Assembly (NCBI RefSeq): GCF_016097555.1
Contig: NC_054704.1
Coordinates: 93,422,653-93,486,652, forward strand
Origin: Gigantopelta aegis
Lineage: Eukaryota; Mollusca; Gastropoda; Neomphalida; Peltospiridae
Direction of reading: 5' to 3'
Length of the DNA stretch: 64,000 bases
Under the pieces are notes generated by a model. That model worked only from the letters and a program-made list of their open reading frames with translations. It made no database searches and was not told where the DNA came from. The first letter of the stretch is position 1, and every line of letters starts with the position of its first letter. Below, one piece after another: positions 58,067 through 64,000 of this stretch. A program made the position numbers and the translations under genes.

Positions 58067-61000
58067 AAGAGTCAAAAGTTACAATAACAATACTCTGCTT
58101 CCTATAGAATTAAGTACAAACATCAAGCCTAAGTTCAAGTGACTTAATTTCATGTGTTCATTTTCTAATCACCAGTAAATATTGCCTTCAGGATAGACAA
58201 CTGTATCTGCTGCAACCGTAACATAATTTCAATTAAGTACATAAAGTTTTAAAGTTTCCCAATTACTTTTATTTTAGCTCTCAAAAAAAAAAAACCATGC
58301 AATCCAACAGATATATGGAAAGATAGATATCTGAACTGTTGCCCTAAAAAGATGGTTGGGAAATCCTTTTTTTTTTCTTTCTTTCTTTTTTCTGAATAAT
58401 CTCCAATAACAATATAAAGAGACATTAAGCATTATTTGCATTTTTTAAATTCCCACAATCCATCAAACCATAAAATAACGTGCCCCAGTCACTATATAAT
58501 TTCTCATGTATATCTTAAAATAAAAATGTATTAGAAAAAACAATTCTATTATGTTCATTGTGAAAGCTACAATAAAATGGCATTTATGACTAAGATTAAA
58601 TTAGTGTAACGAGTATCCAAACAGGAAACACTATCGTAAGTGTCCAGCTTTATTAATTACGAATAACTATGAAACCGAATAAAATTGTAAATATGAATAT
58701 ATGATATGAAAGACTACAGTACACATCTGTACCTCATATATTTTAAATGCATAGTTCCGTGTACAAAAAGATCTAGATAATTTACACACTAACTGCTGAT
58801 TTACAGAGAAATGAGTAATATTTACCATATCTTATTATGTGTCATGGTATATCAAACATATATATATATATATATTATTTACAATTTTAACTGATGAACA
58901 CAAAATACCCTTCAATTTCAGTACATGTATTATATATTAAACAATTTCTCAAAATCATGAATACCGTATTATGTTTACCCACGAATTACATATGGATACA
59001 TAGCTATGAATCTGTACTGTTTTCAAGCACTGGGATAAGAATCTTAAGTAACTAATACTAACCTATGCCATGTTAGTGAAACTGCAAATAACAATCTAGC
59101 TAATAAAGCTTCTATAATCTGAGAAGTGAACCATAGAAAAGATATTGCCAATAGTTGGTTTTGGGGTTGGGGTTTTTGTTTATGTTTTTTAAAATAATCC
59201 ATTCCATTATTTCAGTCTAGGTAATAATGAAAGCCATTTATTTAACTCGTTGCACATATTTCCATCACAGAAAGCTTTTTATTCATTATCAGGCATGTCA
59301 ACCAGGAAGAGAGGGGATGTTCTGACCATCATTGGGACATTTTTCTTTAAATTCTGTTCTTAGATTTGAAAAAAAATGAAATCAATTATATTTGCTAGTT
59401 TATTACCAAAACAATTCCTTTAAAAAAAAAATTAAAATCAGTTTTATTTGTTAAAAATAATTTTTGACACTCATGATTACTTCAATTGTTTATATTTTCT
59501 GCTGCTTCACTGATTTATATCAGTGTAAAATGACACCATTTTGTTTCACTTTAATAATCAATTATTTCAACTTCTTGTACACCGTTCTCTAATAGCATAG
59601 GCATTTATTAACCAGATTATATTTTGTGCCTGGATTGTTGCTTTTGTACATGTATATACAGGTACATTATTTAAAATATAGTAATAAAATGTCATTCAAG
59701 TGATTTTAATATTGAAAAATTTATGTATAAATACACAATTTTTTTTTTTTAAATTAAACAAAGTTACAACAATCCACAAATCAATATCTATGTTGGGATA
59801 ATTGCAAAGCTAAAAGCATAACTTTAAAATAAAATAATACTCAAGGGACTGTCCTGTGTTTGTTGAGATTGTAACATTTCCAACTAACATATCCTTTTTA
59901 ACAACTGAAACTACGAATAACATGTTTTCTTTACTCATAATATAAATGTCTGTGGATACAAGGTGTTTCTGGTCATCCTAATAAATGTAGTAGTGCAGAC
60001 TGAATTTTATTTTCCAACTAGATGTAACTCAAGCTAAGCATGGGAAAGTTTAGATTGGGTATGGTGTCCCGACACTGTGCTTCCCTTTCAAAATACGACC
60101 TCATTGTTGATAGGCCGTCTACATTAGCTGTGGCTATACACGTATATGCAATTTACTATAACTTATTTATTTCTGAGCCAGTTATTTTCTAAATCGCACG
60201 CAAAAATAGTATTTTTTGGTGATTTCCAAAACACTTTTACTTTTCTTCTTACAACAAAATTGAAATTATTTACAAAAAAATACATTTTTGTAGCAGGGAA
60301 GGACACACTACAGAGGTATTCTGAACAATTTTTAAAATTTAATATGTAATTAATCATTAAAAAAACCCTGTCGGGAACATTTCAACAATGGTGGCAAACT
60401 CAGGACAGTTTCTTTAATATTTTATTGAATTTATTGACACAAATTAATTATTTATATAATGGGTAATGATGATAGGATTAAAAATCTGATTAAAGTACAA
60501 AGAAATCCTTTGTATTTCAATACCTTAATATATCTTAAATAGGCCAATTAATGAATTATTAAACATTTTCAAATCTTTCTAAAATTAATCAAGCAATATA
60601 TCATTCAAAACTAAATTTAAAAAAAAGTGATACAAATATTATACTTTAAATGAAAGGAATGTTTAACAACACTCCAGTACATTTTTATTGTATACATTGT
60701 ATGATTAAAATTAAAAATTTTTTTATAATAATAATAAATAAAGGAAATAAATACACATTTAAAAAAATACAATATAGGTTCTAAATACTCTTCATTTGCC
60801 ATTTTCAATCTGTCCGGTGCTTTAAACCAATGACCTTATTCAGGATTTATAAAGGACCCATAAAATTAGCAGTTTGGCCAGATAATCTATATCCAGATTC
60901 CAATTTCATTAAGCCTATTTTCAAATTATATCTTTGGCAATTAATAATGAAATATATTTGCTATATTCCATTTCAATAAACTTAAACCCTGCGTTAGACA

Positions 61001-61794
61001 ATTATACTGTACCCTGATTTGCCAATCCTACTGATATGTTCTGTAAAAAAAAATGTATTCTGTGGTAATGCATCGAGTCACATTTTTCTGAAACATTAAA
61101 TCGTAGTTTCTAATAAATTTTTAATTGGGTAGCGGCTGTTTGTAATTACAGATTTTAAAAACAAAATGTCCCTCGCTGACATACGGTTATGATATATTAG
61201 TAATTGTATTAAAAAACTAAAAATCAGCTATACCACTATTTAATGTACCTTTAAAATATTCAGTTTGTAGATTAAAAAGTTTCTCTAAAATCATATTTGG
61301 TCAGATGTTGCAAGAAGGAGTCTTTTTTTTTGTTGTCTTTTTCTAAGCAGCTACATCCCACTACAATGATTGAACCAATCATAACTATTTCAAATAAAAT
61401 GTCTGACATACATATGAGTATTCAGAAGCCACATAAATATATAATTATACTATGTACATATTTATAAATCATTTTTAAAATATCAAATCAATGGTCAAAA
61501 TGGCAAGCCTGATATTTTCTCTGGATAATAAATAATTTTTAAAGCTCGAGTCCACAGTTAAAAGTAGATTAACATCAAGGACAAATAAACAACTTAAAAA
61601 TTAGATAAATAATAGAAATTAAGTGGTATTTAACATTATACCCATAAATAATTTGCCATCAACTGATGTTGTATGTAAACTTCTGCTGTCCTTTACAGAA
61701 CATTTGTACAGAATAACAAGTTACTCTGATTTTATATCTTATTTACTGAATGAGCACATTTCAATTTATTTTCATGTTTATATCCAATTAAGGT

Positions 61795-61967
61795 TCAAGC
61801 ACTCTGTCCTGGGCAAACACCTCAACTATGTGGGCCGTCTTTCCAGGACAGTGGGTTAGTTGTTAGTGAGAGAGACGCTCTGGGTGGGAGCCAGTACCAG
61901 GCTGCAAACACAGTACCTACCAGCCTTGTTTCCAATGGCTTAACGATGACACACCACCGAGGCCAGT
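61795..61967 (-). mobile_element. SINE family with GGTAGGTACT head
   Basis: On the minus strand it reads GGCCTCGGTGGTGTGTCATC and later GGTAGGTACTGTGTTTGC. Confidence 0.75.
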
Positions 61968-62582
61968 GCACAATACTTCAAGTATATAGAAAACAAATAA
62001 ATCATCTCTCTTTTTAAGATACGGCAATCTGTCATTAGTGTTTCACATATTAATAATTGTATGGGTATATATTAAATAATGTTAAAATAATATTTTAAAA
62101 TATTTAAATATATGTATGTACAATAAAAGATTAATAGTTGCGAATTTTTACAAAGTGGGAATGAAAACCAACATAGTTGTGGTGCTGAATACCGTTAGCC
62201 AGTAACATAGATGATAAAATGCGGCCATGATCAGTATGCTTTAACTCTTTTGCTGTGTATTTATTTTAACAGCATATATCACTAATTATCAGTCAATAAT
62301 GAATGTTTTAACATTTCACATAATATAAAATTGATGACCCTGTTTAATGTTGACGAAGGTGTTTCTTGCATTATTCAGTTTAAGAACTTTTATATATGAC
62401 GGTAATGTCAATGTATGTGGACTCAAGCTTTAAGGAAAATGATATAATATATTTGTAAAACTATAAACAGACTAAAACATAAACTGAGATCAAAGAAAAT
62501 TAGACTTAATGGGTTAAAACAATCAGCATTAAAATTTCTTTAAACAAAAAATTCAAATCTCAATCTCAAGTCTGTGATCATA

Positions 62583-62644
62583 AGTACATCTGACATGATG
62601 ATGTGTTACGGTTTCGTAATTTTCTCATTTTCAAGCCAAGGCCC
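62583..62644 (-). other. Possible terminal exon of a minus-strand gene
   Basis: On the minus strand TTTTTTTCAG is followed by a short open stretch. In one frame it reads PWLENEKITKP then TAA, in another GLGLKMRKLRNR and on to TGA. Which frame, and whether it is an exon at all, cannot be decided. The protein is not recognised. Confidence 0.25.
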
Positions 62645-63637
62645 TGAAAAAAACAAAAAAGCATAATATTTTAATTAACATTTCTGGAAACATGTACATA
62701 AAATTTATTTGCTCGTCTTACTTGCTAATAGAGACTGAACATTAAAATTATTAAAATATCACAATGGGCTAGGTGTTTAAATGAAAACAAGAATTCTATA
62801 GAATTAAATGTTTCGGCTATCATAAACCAATTCAGTGAATAAAGAAATAATTTGTGATAAAAAATGCATGATTAATCTAGTTACTTAACACAGAAAAGAA
62901 AAGAAAAAGAAAAAGGAGATTTAAAAAAACAAAACATTTTTAAAATTTTAATTTATTTTCTTAAAATATGCATTGAGATGAATATATGCACATATATAGA
63001 TGCAACTATAAACACGTTTTATTGATCTAGGACATACTTTGTGAGAAATTGAGTTAGCACAGGAAAAGTAATACAGCGAAAACAAAACATATACTGATGA
63101 CATGACTAGAATTCAGCAAGCTTAATTTTCGATTGTACGATACATCTAAATTATGAATAGGCCTGTTAGTAAGAACAAAGAAAATGCATTCAAATTATAT
63201 TCATTATTTAATGTAATATATTAAACAGAATGATGAATTATTCTAATGACAATAAAAGCAATATAATTATAGTAAAATAATAAAGATTTGTGTTAATAAA
63301 AGACATGCTTTTTTTTCAAAATGTATGAGTTGACCTATAAGCTAAGTTGCAGAAAAAAACACACAAAAACCATGCTATTGAAAATTCATCACCTACCACG
63401 ATGCAGTTAGCTTTGAAAACAATATGTACATATATACAGGTTTGCTTTAAATAAAATAATAAATAACAAATATGTCATATTTATACTTCAGAAACGGGCA
63501 AACTAAATCACAGCACACTGTACTTCTGTTTAAAGACACAGTGTTCTTCTGTATGTAGTAAGGTTTTCAAAATAAACTGTTTACTGTGACCAGCTGGTAG
63601 TGAAGAAAGTAAGTAGCACATTTTTTTTTTTTTTTTG

Positions 63638-63898
63638 GTTTGTTTAACGACACCACTAGAGCACATTGATTGATTAATCATCTGCTACTGGATGTCAAAC
63701 ATATGGTAATTTTGACATATAGTTATCAGAGGAAACCCACTAATTTTTTTCTAATGCAGAAAGGGATCTTTTATATGCACTTTCCCACAGACAGAATAGC
63801 ACATACCACGGCCTTTGATATACCAGTCGTGGTGCAATGGGCCCCACCAATGGGGATTGATCTCAAACTGACAGCACATCAAGCTGTCCTGCCCCCCC
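63638..63898 (-). mobile_element. SINE
   Basis: TTTGTTTAACGACACCACTA, AAGGGATCTTTTATATGCAC, TTGATATACCAGTCGTGGTG. A run of C replaces the expected head end. Confidence 0.9.
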
Positions 63899-64000
63899 CC
63901 CCCCCCCCCATTTTTAACTAAGAGAGGGATTTATCCAGGGGTTTTCACCAGGGTCCCATGTCTGATAGGACTGGAAAAATTAGAAAGAGTAAACCATACT

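Larger units (their letters stand above)
57505..62582 (-). other. AT-rich stretch, possibly a long 3' UTR
   Basis: About 5 kb of AT-rich, repeat-poor sequence with no gene, containing two SINE fragments. AATAAA on the minus strand near 57516 could be a polyadenylation site. The assignment is inferred only from the possible exon at 62.6 kb. Confidence 0.25.

Overview
The window looks like the nuclear genome of a mollusc, most likely a gastropod. The evidence is intron-rich animal genes, AT-rich intergenic DNA, very long microsatellites, and dozens of copies of tRNA-headed SINEs of a kind I know to be common in molluscan genomes. The species cannot be read from the sequence. Three host genes are recognised, and a fourth may enter from the right edge.

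Layout. 1-8.5 kb is intergenic: hairpin elements, two LINE 3' fragments, SINEs and unrecognised reading-frame remnants. 8.6-31.4 kb (+) holds nine exons of an SLC6-type sodium/chloride-dependent neurotransmitter transporter. The transmembrane 3 exon carries two in-frame stops, a frame change and a lost acceptor. The exons for TM1, TM9 and TM11-12 are not found, so it is probably a pseudogene. Its introns hold SINEs, a solo LTR, a 47-bp minisatellite split by a fold-back element with identical arms, and an intact Tc1-like transposon. 33.5-42.2 kb (-) is PDZD11, seven exons, about 151 residues. 44.06-54.47 kb (+) is RPS3A, seven exons, 264 residues, with a 5'-TOP start. From 54.5 kb to the end no gene is certain. 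A possible terminal exon on the minus strand near 62.6 kb is followed by about 5 kb of AT-rich sequence that could be its 3' UTR.

PDZD11 and RPS3A are divergent neighbours with about 1.9 kb between them. Apart from being housekeeping-type genes they have no evident joint function. No operon-like or defence-like system was found.

Most notable observations: (1) a set of hairpins with unrelated arms but the same tip, CGAG - short C/G-closed loop - CGAG, at 2.0, 2.5, 43.2, 43.7 and 48.9 kb; (2) a SINE whose 15-bp target duplication copied the splice acceptor of an SLC6 exon; (3) PDZD11 exon edges duplicated together with their splice sites; (4) a SINE interrupted by two different terminal-inverted-repeat elements; (5) a roughly 150-codon open frame at the end of RPS3A intron 1 that runs in frame into exon 2; (6) a perfect 42-bp inverted repeat around a (TG)n tract.
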